Part shown: positions 17,278-26,273 of the stretch, piece by piece | How the letters are laid out: each line of letters begins with the position of its first letter | Numbering within the stretch: the first letter of the stretch is position 1 | From: Mesorhizobium helmanticense | GTDB taxonomy: Bacteria > Pseudomonadota > Alphaproteobacteria > Rhizobiales > Rhizobiaceae | Length of the DNA stretch: 64,000 nucleotides | Reading direction: 5' to 3' | Assembly (NCBI RefSeq): GCF_003034915.1 | Contig: NZ_PZJX01000031.1 | Location: 37,561 to 101,560, forward strand | Translations under genes and position numbers: made by a program | The notes under the pieces: model-generated | What the model was told of the DNA's origin: nothing | The model's input: the letters and a program-made list of their open reading frames with translations, nothing else | Database searches by the model: none

Positions 17278-17679
17278 ATGTTCGGTGCCATTCCGCTGCT
17301 GATCGTGCCCTTCGTTCTCTACAATCTCGGGCTTCTGGGAATATTCGGCGGCGGCGACGATCCGTGGGCGACAGAGATGTTCTCGGTCCGCATGATGTCG
17401 GGCGGCGTCTTCTCGATGACCCTTGGCGACCTGATGGTGCTGATCGGGCTCATCTTCTTCTTCGTCGAAATGGTGAAGGCGACGCGCACGACGAACGCGT
17501 CGATCATGGACCATCTGTTGTCCACCTTCGTCTTCGTGGCTTTCCTGGTCGAGTTCCTGCTGGTGAAGGGCGCGGCGCATTCCGTCTTCTTCACGCTGAC
17601 GGTCATCGCGCTGATCGATGTACTGGCCGGCTTCTCGGTATCGATGCGGTCGGCGAGCCGCGACATCAACATGAATTGA
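17278..17679 (+). CDS. Integral membrane protein, hypothetical
   Basis: The 133-residue protein has four probable membrane spans: residues about 3-24, 45-62 (TLGDLMVLIGLIFFFVEM), 78-98 and 101-122. I start at the ATG at 17278 (MFGAIPLLIV) because it has GGAG about seven bases upstream and begins the first hydrophobic segment; an ATG at 17233 adds 15 polar residues. I do not recognise a named family. It is convergent with the GlcG/HbpS-type gene, separated by two bases. Confidence 0.75.
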   Translation: MFGAIPLLIVPFVLYNLGLLGIFGGGDDPWATEMFSVRMMSGGVFSMTLGDLMVLIGLIFFFVEMVKATRTTNASIMDHLLSTFVFVAFLVEFLLVKGAAHSVFFTLTVIALIDVLAGFSVSMRSASRDINMN

Positions 17680-17681
17680 GT

Positions 17682-18113
17682 TCAGCCGGGGTCGGCGGTG
17701 AAGCCGGCGGCCTCGATGCCGGCGATTGCGGCTGCCTCGTCATTGTCCGACGTATCGCCGGAAATGCCGACCGCGCCGACGATGGCGCCTGATTTGTCAC
17801 GGATCAGCACTCCGCCGACGACGGGCAGGACGCGGCCGCCCGACACGTCGGAGACGCCGGCCATCAGATGCGGGCGTTCCTTGGCGAAGGCTTCCGCGCG
17901 GCGTGAGCCCATGCCGATGGCAAGCGCGCCATAGGCCTTGCCGGCCGACATTTGCGGACGCAGGAACGAGGCGCCGTCCTGGCGCTGGAAGGCGACCAGA
18001 TGGGCGCCGGCATCAAGGACGGAAACGCCGAGCGGCTTGAGCTTGAGTTCGGCGCCTTTGGCAAAGGCGGCCTCGATGATGTTGATGGCGGTGTCGAGCG
18101 TCAGCGCGGTCAT
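17682..18113 (-). CDS. GlcG/HbpS family heme-binding-like protein
   Basis: The 143-residue protein has the GlcG/HbpS pattern: an N-terminal helix, then SVLDAGAHLVAFQRQDGASF, FAKERPHLMAGVSDVSGGRVLPVVGG and the C-terminal GAVGISGDTSDNDEAAAIAG. Members include heme-degrading HbpS and proteins beside glycolate oxidase; the exact role here is unknown. ATG 18113 has AGGAG about eight bases upstream. Longer in-frame starts are not supported. Confidence 0.88.
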   Translation of the reverse strand: MTALTLDTAINIIEAAFAKGAELKLKPLGVSVLDAGAHLVAFQRQDGASFLRPQMSAGKAYGALAIGMGSRRAEAFAKERPHLMAGVSDVSGGRVLPVVGGVLIRDKSGAIVGAVGISGDTSDNDEAAAIAGIEAAGFTADPG

Positions 18114-18311
18114 GGCATTCTCCTGTTGAAACGCCTCAATCATCGACCGGGAGCAGGAGATGCAAAATCCCGGTTCCGGTTGAAATTGCTTTGCATGTGA
18201 AAGCGAAATGGAAGGCGATGGTATTCTGGAGCGGGTCGATGGCTCGCGCAAGCCGAATAGGCGCAGCCTTCCACCGCTTCCAGACCTGCGCCGGAGTTCA
18301 GACGAGTGAGA

Positions 18312-18638
18312 CTATTTCTTCTTGGCGCGCGCCGGCTTTTTCACCGGGGCAGGCGGCGCATTGGCCAGGTCTTCCGCTTCCTTGGCGAGGCGCAGCGCCC
18401 TCAGCTTGTTGGTCTTTATCTGGCGGGCGTCGCTCTCGGCGACATATTCCGCCATCGCCTTCTGACGAACGGTGGCGGCCTCTTCCTGCTTCTTGAAACG
18501 CAAATCGGCCCGCGCGCGGGCCGTATCCTTAGAATTCTCAACCAAGGGCTTTTCCAATCCCGTTATGATTTTCTGTGCCTTGATAGCAGAGCCAGCCTGC
18601 AAATGGCAAAATAAGTTGGTCAGGCAGCCGGCTCGCAC
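18312..18638 (-). CDS. Small charged helical protein, hypothetical
   Basis: The reading frame encodes up to 108 residues, strongly basic and helical: ARADLRFKKQEEAATVRQ and ETQ-like segments, ending in PVKKPARAKKK. Low complexity and a Lys-rich tail suggest a nucleic acid or membrane surface binder, but that is inference. The ATG at 18638 overlaps the upstream HxlR gene by 19 bases; a TTG at 18557 (LEKPLVENSKDT) may be the true start, since protein-like composition begins there. Confidence 0.6.
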   Translation of the reverse strand: MRAGCLTNLFCHLQAGSAIKAQKIITGLEKPLVENSKDTARARADLRFKKQEEAATVRQKAMAEYVAESDARQIKTNKLRALRLAKEAEDLANAPPAPVKKPARAKKK

Positions 18639-19144
18639 CCCGCCTCCGACGCCTTGCGGGCGACAACCGCTTCATATCCGGCCTGCAAGGTCGCGCGGAC
18701 CGTGGGGCCTGATGCGGGGGAAGGCGTGCCCAGATGCTCGTGGCGCAACTCGTCCATGAACTTGTCCCACATTGGCTGGCCACCCTTTTCCAGCAGTTCG
18801 GCCCGGATCGAGAGTTCCTCGCTGACCGGCAGCCAAACGCGGCCCCAGGCGCCGAGATGGGCCAGGATCGGCATCAGGGTGATTGCCATTTCGGTCAGGC
18901 TATAGATCGCCTTCTGCTTGTGGGACGGATCGTCGGCCTTGGTCAGCATGCCCAGTTGCATCAGCCGCTTCAGCCGGTCGGCGAGGATGTTGGAGGCGAT
19001 GCCTTCGATCGAACCGTTGAGCAGTTCGCGAAAATGGCGTTTGCCGCCGAAAATCATGTCGCGAAGGATGATCAGGCTCCACCGGTCACCAAATACTTCG
19101 AGCGACAGGTTGATCGGGCATCCGGACCGGTGATCGGTGTGCAT
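18620..19144 (-). CDS. HxlR family transcriptional regulator
   Basis: The 174-residue protein shows the HxlR winged-helix core at about 8-105: CPINLSLEVFGDRWSLIILRD, FGGKRHFRELLNG and ILADRLKRLMQLGML. Cys9 in the opening CPI is the Cys used as a redox or electrophile sensor in some family members (for example HypR, YodB); whether it acts that way here is not known. It is divergent from an alpha/beta hydrolase gene across a 98-bp intergenic region with a large perfect palindrome, so it most probably controls that gene and itself. Confidence 0.93.
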   Translation of the reverse strand: MHTDHRSGCPINLSLEVFGDRWSLIILRDMIFGGKRHFRELLNGSIEGIASNILADRLKRLMQLGMLTKADDPSHKQKAIYSLTEMAITLMPILAHLGAWGRVWLPVSEELSIRAELLEKGGQPMWDKFMDELRHEHLGTPSPASGPTVRATLQAGYEAVVARKASEAGCEPAA

Positions 19145-19193
19145 GCGATTCTCCAGGAAAAACTGGTTGCATTATCGTAGCAGTCTTATTATG

Positions 19194-19226
19194 GTGCAAC
19201 TGATTGCAAAATGCAATCAGTTGCAC
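19194..19226. promoter_or_regulatory. 33-bp perfect palindrome, probable HxlR operator
   Basis: GTGCAACTGATTGCA (19194-19208) and TGCAATCAGTTGCAC (19212-19226) are exact inverted repeats around AAA. It sits 16 bases upstream of the hydrolase ATG and close to its ribosome site. A partial similar half (GGTTGCAT near 19165) lies closer to the HxlR start. Perfect symmetry and location between divergent genes suggest the binding site for the HxlR dimer. Confidence 0.75.
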
Positions 19227-19242
19227 GGAGGAGATCGCGATC

Positions 19243-20109
19243 ATGACGAGCACCTTGGAACCCGACATTGCGTCCCAGACATTTGGCGATCCGGCGCATC
19301 CGCCGCTGCTGCTGATCATGGGCGCCATGGCGTCGATGCTCTGGTGGCCGGAGGCGTTTTGCCAGAAATTGGCCGGCGAGGGTCTGTTCGTGATCCGCTA
19401 TGACAATCGCGATACCGGCCGCTCGACCAAATATGCGCCGGGCGAGCCGCCTTACACATTCGACGACATGGTGGACGATGCCATTCGCGTGCTCGACCAC
19501 CATGGCATAAGCAAAGCGCATGTAGCCGGGATGTCTATGGGTGGCATGATCGCACAGCTTGTGGCGCTGAAATATCCGTTGCGCGTCCTCTCGCTCACCG
19601 CCATCAGCACATCGCCGGCCGGGATCGATACGTCGCATCTGCCCGGGACGAGCGAGACCTATAAGAAGCATTCGGCCAAAGGGGCTGACGTCGACTGGTC
19701 GGACCGCGACCAGGTGGTCGACTTCATCGTCAAGGACGCACAGGCCATCGCCAGCACCGCGCATCCATTCGACGAGGAGCGGACGAGGCGTTTCGTCGAA
19801 CAGGATTACGACCGGTCCGGTGGCTTGTTGAGCGCAACCAATCATTTCCTGCTCAAGGGAGCGGAAGGCGAGGGCGCGGAAGGCGGGGACGCCGATGATC
19901 GGAAAAGCGACCTGCACGAATTGAAGGTTCCACTCCTCGTCATCCACGGCACGGCGGACCCGATCTTTCCGATCGAGCATGGCGCCGCTCTCGCCGAAGC
20001 CGTTGCCGGCGCGACGCTTGTCCGCATCGAAGGCGGTGGCCATGAACTGCATCCCGACGACTGGGCGGAGATTGTCGCCGCCATCGCGGCGCATTGCCGG
20101 GCCAGATAG
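19243..20109 (+). CDS. Alpha/beta hydrolase
   Basis: The 288-residue protein has the alpha/beta hydrolase fold. The oxyanion-hole region is LLLIMGAMASM, the nucleophile elbow is VAGMSMGGMIAQ (Ser in GMSMGG), Asp is probably in IHGTADPIFPIEH and His in EGGGHELHPDDW. The RYDNRDTGRST segment is typical of the aclacinomycin methylesterase/RdmC-like subgroup. ATG 19243 has GGAGGA about nine bases upstream. It is divergent from hxlR and followed by a GST gene on the same strand. Confidence 0.9.
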   Translation: MTSTLEPDIASQTFGDPAHPPLLLIMGAMASMLWWPEAFCQKLAGEGLFVIRYDNRDTGRSTKYAPGEPPYTFDDMVDDAIRVLDHHGISKAHVAGMSMGGMIAQLVALKYPLRVLSLTAISTSPAGIDTSHLPGTSETYKKHSAKGADVDWSDRDQVVDFIVKDAQAIASTAHPFDEERTRRFVEQDYDRSGGLLSATNHFLLKGAEGEGAEGGDADDRKSDLHELKVPLLVIHGTADPIFPIEHGAALAEAVAGATLVRIEGGGHELHPDDWAEIVAAIAAHCRAR

Positions 20110-20224
20110 AGCAGGGCGGGTCTTGAGGCGCACCATCTTGGCCGCAATAGTAGTGCAGCCGCATCTGTTTGACCCCCGGCCATCTGAGCAAGGCCAAGCC
20201 GCGCGAACCACGGAAAGCAAAGCA

Positions 20225-20881
20225 ATGTCCCTGACGATGCATCTCCACCCGCTGGCCTCCTTCTGCTGGAAGCCGCTGATCGCGCTCTATGAGAACGGCA
20301 CGCCGTTCGACGCCGTGGTCGTCGACCTTGGCAACGAGCAGTCGCGCGCGGCGTTCCTGAAACTGTGGCCGGCCGGCAAGATGCCGGTGCTGCGCGACGA
20401 GGCGCTGGACCAGACGGTGCCGGAATCGACGATCATCATCGAATACCTCAACGCGCACTATCCTGGACCGGTCGAGATGATCCCCGCCGATGTCGACCTC
20501 GCCCGCAAGGTTCGGCTGGCCGACCGGTTCTATGATTTCCACGTCCAGGAACCGATGCAGAAGATCGTCGGCGACCGGCTGCGGCCGGAAGGCAGGACCG
20601 ATCCGTTTGGCGTCGAGCAGGCCCGTGCTCAACTGCGCGGCTCGTACGCCATCATCGAGCAAGACATGTCGTCTCGGATATGGGCGACGGGCGAGGCCTT
20701 CACCATGGCCGATTGCTCCGCGGCGCCAGCCCTGTTCTACGCCAACAAGGTCGAACCGTTCGGTGACAAATATCCCGCGGTGAGACGTTATCACGACCGG
20801 CTGCTTGAGCGCCCGTCGGTGGCCCGCGTGATCGAGGAAGCGCAGCCCTATTTCAAGTTCTTTCCCTACAACAACGGTTGA
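20225..20881 (+). CDS. Glutathione S-transferase family protein
   Basis: The 218-residue protein has an N-terminal thioredoxin-like domain (MHLHPLASFCWKPLIALYEN, GKMPVLRDEALDQTVPESTIIIEYL, with the cis-Pro and Glu-Ser glutathione-binding pair) and a C-terminal helical domain ending with FTMADCSAAPALFY and KYPAVRRYHDRLLERPSV. It is probably co-regulated with the alpha/beta hydrolase upstream (115-bp gap), forming a small electrophile or xenobiotic-handling set with HxlR. The substrate is unknown. Confidence 0.92.
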   Translation: MSLTMHLHPLASFCWKPLIALYENGTPFDAVVVDLGNEQSRAAFLKLWPAGKMPVLRDEALDQTVPESTIIIEYLNAHYPGPVEMIPADVDLARKVRLADRFYDFHVQEPMQKIVGDRLRPEGRTDPFGVEQARAQLRGSYAIIEQDMSSRIWATGEAFTMADCSAAPALFYANKVEPFGDKYPAVRRYHDRLLERPSVARVIEEAQPYFKFFPYNNG

Positions 20882-20946
20882 AGCGGCGGCTCGATCTGGC
20901 TTTGCGGGCGGCAGCCGACCCGGTACTGTCAGTCAGGCCGACAGCA

Positions 20947-21234
20947 TCAGCTCCCGGGCGAGCCAAGCTCTCCCGCATCCCAGAACTGGTCGAGCCACAG
21001 GTTGAGCCGGAGGAAGCCGGCATTGCTGACGGTATAGATGCGCCTGGTGCCTTCGGCCTTGGCGTTGACCAATCCGGCCTCGAGCAGCACCTTCAGATGC
21101 TGCGAAACGGCCGGGCGCGAAACCGGCAAGCCGGCGGCCAGTTCGTTGACGGTCTTCGGGCCGCGCCGGAGCTCTTCCAAGAGATAGCGCCGGTTGGGAT
21201 CGGCAATCGCCATGAAGGCGTCAGAAAAGTTCAT
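20947..21234 (-). CDS. ArsR family transcriptional regulator
   Basis: A 95-residue winged-helix protein with ADPNRRYLLEELRRGPKTV, LPVSRPAVSQHLKVLLEAGL and RRIYTVS wing, the classic ArsR layout. It lacks the CxC metal-binding motif, so it is one of the non-metal members often paired with a target gene. It lies 31 bases downstream of the MFS gene on the same strand, so it may be in the same transcript and may control the exporter. Confidence 0.9.
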   Translation of the reverse strand: MNFSDAFMAIADPNRRYLLEELRRGPKTVNELAAGLPVSRPAVSQHLKVLLEAGLVNAKAEGTRRIYTVSNAGFLRLNLWLDQFWDAGELGSPGS

Positions 21235-21265
21235 GCCTTATTTGTGAGGCAAAGCCTTTCGAATC

Positions 21266-22513
21266 TCAACCGTCGGTTACATCTTTTCTGCGCGGGTCGA
21301 GCCGCAGCGCCTCCGGCGTCAGCGAACGCTCGGCCGGCTGCGTCGTGAAGGCGTCGCGATTTTCGATCGGTACCGGCGCGCGGCGGCTGATGCGCAGCAG
21401 CGTGTAACCAGCCAGGCAAAGATGTGCGAGCGCTGTCGCCAGGAACAGGCCCTCGGGACGCATCCAGCCCATCAGGCCGGCGGCCAGCAACGGCCCGATC
21501 ATCGTGCCGAAGCCATAAAGCAGCAGCAGGCCGCCCGACACTTTGACGAAATCCTCCGAGCGCGCATGGTCGTTGGCATGCGCCACGGCGATCGAATAGA
21601 GCGTGTAGGCGAAGGCGCCGTAGGCGGCGGTGCAGACAAGGACGAAGACGCCGGCGCGAGGTTCGAACAGGAAGATGGCGATGGCGAACAGCGCGGCGCC
21701 GAAAGCGGCACCCGCAAGCACGAAGCGGCGGTCCGTCTTGTCGGAGAGGCGCCCGGCCGGAAGCTGCATGGCGGCGCCGGCAACGACCACCAGGCTCATC
21801 ATCAGCGCGATCTCGGCCGTGGAAATGCCGATGCGGGCGCCATAGACAGCGCCAAGCGTGCCCCAGGCGCCATTGGCGATACCAATCAGAAGGCAGGCGA
21901 TCGCCGACACCGGCGAATTGGCATAGAGGCCCTTGACGTCGAGCTTGACGTCCTGCAGCGGCTTGGGGTGCGACTGTGTCGAGACGGCGGTCGGGATCAG
22001 CGACAGGCAAAACAGGATGCCGGTGATCATGAACAGCGAGGCCGATTTCACGTCGCCGCCAGCAACGATCATCTGGCCGCCCATGATCGATGCATAGGTG
22101 ACCATCATGTAGAGGCCGAAGACGGTGCCGCGGTTCTCGTTGGTGGCCTTCTCGTTCAGCCAGCTTTCGATGACCATGAAGGCGCCCGCCATGGTGAAGC
22201 CGGTGAAGGCGCGCAGCAGGATCCAGGTGTATTCATCGATGATCAGGCCGGTCAGCAGCGCCACGATTGCTCCCGACGCGGCAAAGGCGCCGAAAGCCCT
22301 GACATGGCCGGCGCGACGCACGAGGCGCGGGGCAAAGAAGCAGCCGGTGACGAAGCCGCCGGCCCAGGCCGTGCCCATCAGGCCGAGCGATGCGGTCGAA
22401 AACCCTTCCAACTGGCCGCGCAACGGCAGCAGCAGGCCGTGCAAGCCGGACGCCGCCAGCAGGAAAGCGGTGCCGCGAAGCAGCGAGAGGATCGGTCTGT
22501 ATGTTGCGAACAT
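21266..22513 (-). CDS. MFS transporter (YcaD-like)
   Basis: A 415-residue protein with 12 predicted spans. It has the cytoplasmic loop FFAPRLVRRAGHVRAFG between TM2 and TM3 in place of a strict GxLaDrxGrr motif, and RLSDKTDRRFVLAG in the second half. It resembles the YcaD group of major facilitator transporters. The substrate is unknown. The C-terminal 50 residues are hydrophilic and cytoplasmic. The ArsR gene downstream is a plausible regulator. Confidence 0.9.
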   Translation of the reverse strand: MFATYRPILSLLRGTAFLLAASGLHGLLLPLRGQLEGFSTASLGLMGTAWAGGFVTGCFFAPRLVRRAGHVRAFGAFAASGAIVALLTGLIIDEYTWILLRAFTGFTMAGAFMVIESWLNEKATNENRGTVFGLYMMVTYASIMGGQMIVAGGDVKSASLFMITGILFCLSLIPTAVSTQSHPKPLQDVKLDVKGLYANSPVSAIACLLIGIANGAWGTLGAVYGARIGISTAEIALMMSLVVVAGAAMQLPAGRLSDKTDRRFVLAGAAFGAALFAIAIFLFEPRAGVFVLVCTAAYGAFAYTLYSIAVAHANDHARSEDFVKVSGGLLLLYGFGTMIGPLLAAGLMGWMRPEGLFLATALAHLCLAGYTLLRISRRAPVPIENRDAFTTQPAERSLTPEALRLDPRRKDVTDG

Positions 22514-22611
22514 TGGCTGATCCGGGCTGGAGCTTGGGTGCGGGGTCGGAAGACAATTGCTTTCAGGCTTTTCGGCGGCGGCGCTTCAACACCGGAAACG
22601 ATGCGCGGAAA

Positions 22612-22806
22612 CTATCCGCGGCGAAACAGCGCCTCGGCCGCCGACTTGGTGGTGCTCTTGGCCTTGAGTTCAGCCTCCAGCCGCGCGATCTCGTCGCGCA
22701 GGATGCCGATCCGCTCGGACAGTTCGTCGACCGAGAGCAGCGCCAGGTCCTGGCCGATCTCGTGCGGGCGCGCTTTCTTCTTGGGTTCGTCGTCGAAGAT
22801 CGCCAT
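22612..22806 (-). CDS. DUF1192 family small protein
   Basis: The 64-residue protein begins MAIFDDEPKKKARPHEIGQD and contains the conserved LSVDELSERIGILRDEIARL, the DUF1192 pattern found throughout Alphaproteobacteria. It is helical and acidic/basic mixed; the function is unknown. It is divergent from the quinone oxidoreductase gene. Confidence 0.92.
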   Translation of the reverse strand: MAIFDDEPKKKARPHEIGQDLALLSVDELSERIGILRDEIARLEAELKAKSTTKSAAEALFRRG

Positions 22807-22941
22807 CGTCGCTCCTCCCTGGTGAGGTGAATTGCGGGTTCGCTACATCAGTTTGGCCATTTGCCTGATTTGGCAATCAGCATACATAGGGCAGGGGTGC
22901 TGATGCAAACAGCCGGCAATCAGACCGGCACGGGACAGTTC

Positions 22942-23952
22942 ATGGCGAGCGCACAGAAAATTCCGGCGAAGATGACGGCCATTGCAATCTCCGAACCCGG
23001 CGGGCCGCGGGTGCTGAAGCCGGAAACACGCGATGTGCCATTGCCCGGTCCTGGCGAAATCCTGATCCGGGTGCGCGCTGCCGGCGTCAACCGGCCGGAT
23101 GTACAGCAGCGCAAGGGCGCCTATCCGCCACCGCCCGGCGCGTCCGACCTGCCCGGTCTGGAGGCGTCAGGCGAAGTCGCGGCCCTTGGCGACGAGATAT
23201 CGCGCTGGCGCGTCGGCGACCGGGTCTGCGCGCTGACGCCGGGTGGCGGCTATGCCGAATATGTCAAGGTCCATGCCGGCAGCGTGCTGCCGCTGCCGGC
23301 CGGCTTCACCCACACCGAAGCGGCGGCGGTGCCTGAAAACTACTTCACCGTCTGGCACAATATGTTCGAGCGCGGCGGCCTGAAGAGCGGCGAGACGCTG
23401 CTTGTGCATGGCGGCTCGTCGGGCATCGGCACCACCGCGATCCAGCTTGCGGCGGCCTTCGGCGCCTATGTCGTCACCACCGCCGGCAGCAAGGAGAAAT
23501 GCGACGCCTGCCTGAAGCTTGGCGCCGACCGGGCAATCAATTACCGCGAGGAGGATTTCGTCGCGGCGGTCAAGGAGGCGACCGGCGGCAAGGGCGCCAA
23601 TGTCATCCTCGACATGGTCGGCGGCGACTATGTGGCGCGCAACTACGAGGCCGCGGCGCTGGAAGGCCGCATCGTTCAGATCGCGACGCAGGGCGGGGCG
23701 GTGGCCAGCGCCGATTTTTCGAAGATCATGGTCAAGCGGCTCGTCCATACCGGCTCGACGCTCAGGCCGCGCACCGTCGAATTCAAGGCGGCAATCGCCG
23801 CGGCACTCGAGGCGCAGGTGTGGCCGTTGCTCGGCACGCGCAAGGTGGCACCCGTCATGGACATGATCTTCCCGCTCAAGGAGGCCTGGCGGGCGCATGA
23901 GCGGATGGAGGACGGCGAGCATATCGGCAAGATCGTGCTCGACGTCGGCTAG
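22942..23952 (+). CDS. NAD(P)H-quinone oxidoreductase (zeta-crystallin type)
   Basis: The 336-residue zinc-independent MDR-family enzyme has the nucleotide-binding segment LLVHGGSSGIGTTAIQLAAAFGA and the N-terminal GroES-like domain with VRAAGVNRPDVQQRKG. It likely reduces quinones with NADPH in a one-electron reaction (PIG3/TP53I3-like). Several in-frame starts exist: ATG 22903 (AGGGG upstream), 22942 and 22972; conserved sequence begins near MTAIAISEPG, so the precise start is uncertain. Confidence 0.9.
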   Translation: MASAQKIPAKMTAIAISEPGGPRVLKPETRDVPLPGPGEILIRVRAAGVNRPDVQQRKGAYPPPPGASDLPGLEASGEVAALGDEISRWRVGDRVCALTPGGGYAEYVKVHAGSVLPLPAGFTHTEAAAVPENYFTVWHNMFERGGLKSGETLLVHGGSSGIGTTAIQLAAAFGAYVVTTAGSKEKCDACLKLGADRAINYREEDFVAAVKEATGGKGANVILDMVGGDYVARNYEAAALEGRIVQIATQGGAVASADFSKIMVKRLVHTGSTLRPRTVEFKAAIAAALEAQVWPLLGTRKVAPVMDMIFPLKEAWRAHERMEDGEHIGKIVLDVG

Positions 23953-24113
23953 GACGTATCGTCCGAGACGCGCGCCCCAACAACCTGAACAAAAGCTTAA
24001 TGCTGCAATGCACAATTGCATTGCGGCCATGCAAAAGCGTCTGTTCAATTTCTGGGCAGCGATGCCTATTTACGCGTCATCGAAACGAATTATCCAACAA
24101 ATGGAGGACCACC

Positions 24114-24254
24114 ATGAACCCGATCCGCGCTTTCCGTAACTGGCGCATGTACAACGAAACCGTGCGCGAGCTGAACAAGCTCAACGCCCGTCAGCTCAAC
24201 GATCTCGGCATCAATCGCGGCGATATCGAGAGAATCGCCCGTCAGGCGCGTTGA
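24114..24254 (+). CDS. DUF1127 small protein
   Basis: A 46-residue protein: MNPIRAFRNWRMYNET followed by LNKLNARQLNDLGINRGDIE, the standard DUF1127 motif (ELxxLxxRxLxDiGixRxdI). Rhizobial DUF1127 proteins take part in RNA turnover and phosphate or carbon adaptation in some species; the role here is not known. A GGAGGA site lies about seven bases upstream of the ATG. A terminator follows at 24338. Confidence 0.93.
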   Translation: MNPIRAFRNWRMYNETVRELNKLNARQLNDLGINRGDIERIARQAR

Positions 24255-24337
24255 TTTCGAGCAGGTTCGGTCCGAAAGGCCGATCCGCCGAAAAAAGCCA
24301 GAGCCGCCGCTGACAGTTTTTCGTCGCCGGTTCCGAG

Positions 24338-24370
24338 CCCGCTGGACGCAAGTCCGGCGGGTTTTGTTTT
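24338..24370 (+). terminator. Intrinsic terminator
   Basis: CCCGCTGGAC (24338-24347), loop GCAA, GTCCGGCGGG (24352-24361), with one G-T wobble pair, followed by TTTTGTTTT. It ends the DUF1127 transcript 84 bases after the stop. Confidence 0.8.
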
Positions 24371-24517
24371 GGGGCTGCAACAACCAATTAGGCTCAACGG
24401 CAATCTACGGTTGACCTTGGGTTCCAACATGGCATTTTGGGCGCGCGGGAATCGGTTGGCGTGGGGAGCGTAGGCGATCCGGCCAGCTCCACGCTCTGAA
24501 AAGGCCGCGCGCGCCCC

Positions 24518-25630
24518 ATGTTTGATGATCTTACCGACAAGATCTACGAGGCCGCCTTCGTGCCGGATCTTTGGGCAGGTGCGCTCGAAGCGGCCAGCGG
24601 TCTTTCGGGCTCGGCCAGCGGTTCGATCTTCGTTTTCAGCGATGGCTCTCCTGCTCGCGGCAGATTCAGCAACGAGTCACCCGGTCACGCCAGATCCCTC
24701 GAAAGCATCCGGCCTGTGTTCGATGAATTCCTGATCGGCGACAACTGGAAGTTATCCCCTGGCGTCATGCGGATGTACGACATGCAGCCGGCGAGCTTTG
24801 TCCATGTGGAAGCTTTCATGACCGCCGAAGAGATTGAGCGTGATCTACAGCGGACACGTCTGCGAGCGGCGGGTATCGGCGCTCATCTTTGCGCGGCAAT
24901 TCCTGTTCCGAGCGGCGAACTCGTCACATTCGTCTTTCAACGGTGGACGAAGGATGGCAGCTACGATCGGTCGTCGGTCGACAGGCTCGATCAGCTTCGC
25001 CCGCATTTCGCGCGGGCCGGCATGGTCTCGGCGCGATTGGGAATGGAGCAGGCCAGGGCGACCGTCTCGGCGCTCGAGGCCATCGGGCTGCCGGCCGTGG
25101 TGATGACCGCATCAGGACGCGTGCTGACGGCCAACAGCCTCCTGGAAGACATGCCAGAGATTTTTCTGCCGACCGCCCATGGGGGCATGGCGATCGCCAG
25201 TGCCGCCGCCAACGCGCTCTTCCAGCAGGCCATCGTCGAGAACCGGCACAATTCCGCAGTGCGCTCCATTCCTGTCGCGGCGAACGAAAGCCGGCCGGCT
25301 CTGGTCATCCACCTCTTGCCGCTGCGCCGCGCCGCGCATGATATCTTTTCCGGTGCCGACATTCTGGTTGCGGCGACGGCGGTCAGCGCCAGTTCCGTGG
25401 TACCTTCGCCCACCATCCTCGCCGGCCTGTTCGACCTGACGCCCGCCGAGGCGCGTCTGGCCGCCACGCTTTCGCAAGGGCGGCCGTTGAAGGATGCCGC
25501 GTCCGACCTGAATATCACCGTGAAGACCAGCCGAACCTATCTGGAACGGATATTCGCCAAGACCGGAACGCGGCAGCAAAGCCAGCTCGTCGCCCTGCTC
25601 AAGAGCACGGAACCGCTCAACCGCGGATGA
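24518..25630 (+). CDS. LuxR-type helix-turn-helix regulator
   Basis: The 370-residue protein ends with a LuxR-type HTH at about residues 305-365: FDLTPAEARLAATLSQGR, DLNITVKTSRTYLERIFAKTG. The N-terminal 300 residues contain no named sensor domain that I recognise; a PAS-like region around residues 180-280 (AIGLPAVVMTASGRVLTAN) is possible. The C-terminal part is duplicated in truncated form at 26405-26563. Neighbours (LysE exporter, trimeric adhesin) are plausible targets but no operator was identified. Confidence 0.87.
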   Translation: MFDDLTDKIYEAAFVPDLWAGALEAASGLSGSASGSIFVFSDGSPARGRFSNESPGHARSLESIRPVFDEFLIGDNWKLSPGVMRMYDMQPASFVHVEAFMTAEEIERDLQRTRLRAAGIGAHLCAAIPVPSGELVTFVFQRWTKDGSYDRSSVDRLDQLRPHFARAGMVSARLGMEQARATVSALEAIGLPAVVMTASGRVLTANSLLEDMPEIFLPTAHGGMAIASAAANALFQQAIVENRHNSAVRSIPVAANESRPALVIHLLPLRRAAHDIFSGADILVAATAVSASSVVPSPTILAGLFDLTPAEARLAATLSQGRPLKDAASDLNITVKTSRTYLERIFAKTGTRQQSQLVALLKSTEPLNRG

Positions 25631-25655
25631 TACCGGCAGCATCCGCCCATTCGAT

Positions 25656-26273
25656 TCAGTGGCCAAGCGCGGCAAAGCCAAGCGCCACCAGGGCTCCTCC
25701 CAGAGTAATGTCGGCATGTTTTCGGAAGCGATTGTAAAATCGACGCATGGCCGGTTGGGAAATGCAGAGCCCGAGGAGACCAAACCACGCGATCGCGATG
25801 GCAAAAACCAACGCGACCACCGACAGCCGAGTCGCCCCGCGATCATTTAAGGCCAGCGTCGAAGAGGCGAAAAACAGCGCGGTGGCGGGATTTGCCACTG
25901 CCGTGACGAAGCCTAGCCGGAAATGCCGGACGATTGGCGCGGGCTTCGGCTCGATGGCGCCGACCCTGATCGACAGCGCCCGCCGCATCGAATTCCATCC
26001 GATGAAGACCAGCATTGCGCCGTAGAGGCTGGCAGCCAGCTGATGCGCAATGCCGCCTGGCGGCAGTACGCCGGCTCCCGTCGCGACGACGGCCGCCAGT
26101 GAACTCGCGCCCAAGGCAACACCGGCGGCAGCCGAAAGCGCCGTGGGGCGAGACGCGGTCAGCCCGGCCTGCGCGACGACGGCAAAATTGGCGCCCGGCA
26201 GCATTGCCACAAGCGCGTAGGAAATGGCGAACGGAAACAACCCCGCCGCGACCGCATGCCCAGTTTCCAACAT
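25656..26273 (-). CDS. LysE family exporter
   Basis: The 205-residue membrane protein has about six spans and the LysE/RhtB signature: LPGANFAVVAQAGLTASRPTALSAAAG near the N-terminus and GFVTAVANPATALFFAS in the middle. Members export amino acids or related metabolites. ATG 26273 starts just before the first span; ATG 26291 is an alternative. It is convergent with the LuxR-type gene (25 bases apart). Confidence 0.88.
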   Translation of the reverse strand: MLETGHAVAAGLFPFAISYALVAMLPGANFAVVAQAGLTASRPTALSAAAGVALGASSLAAVVATGAGVLPPGGIAHQLAASLYGAMLVFIGWNSMRRALSIRVGAIEPKPAPIVRHFRLGFVTAVANPATALFFASSTLALNDRGATRLSVVALVFAIAIAWFGLLGLCISQPAMRRFYNRFRKHADITLGGALVALGFAALGH

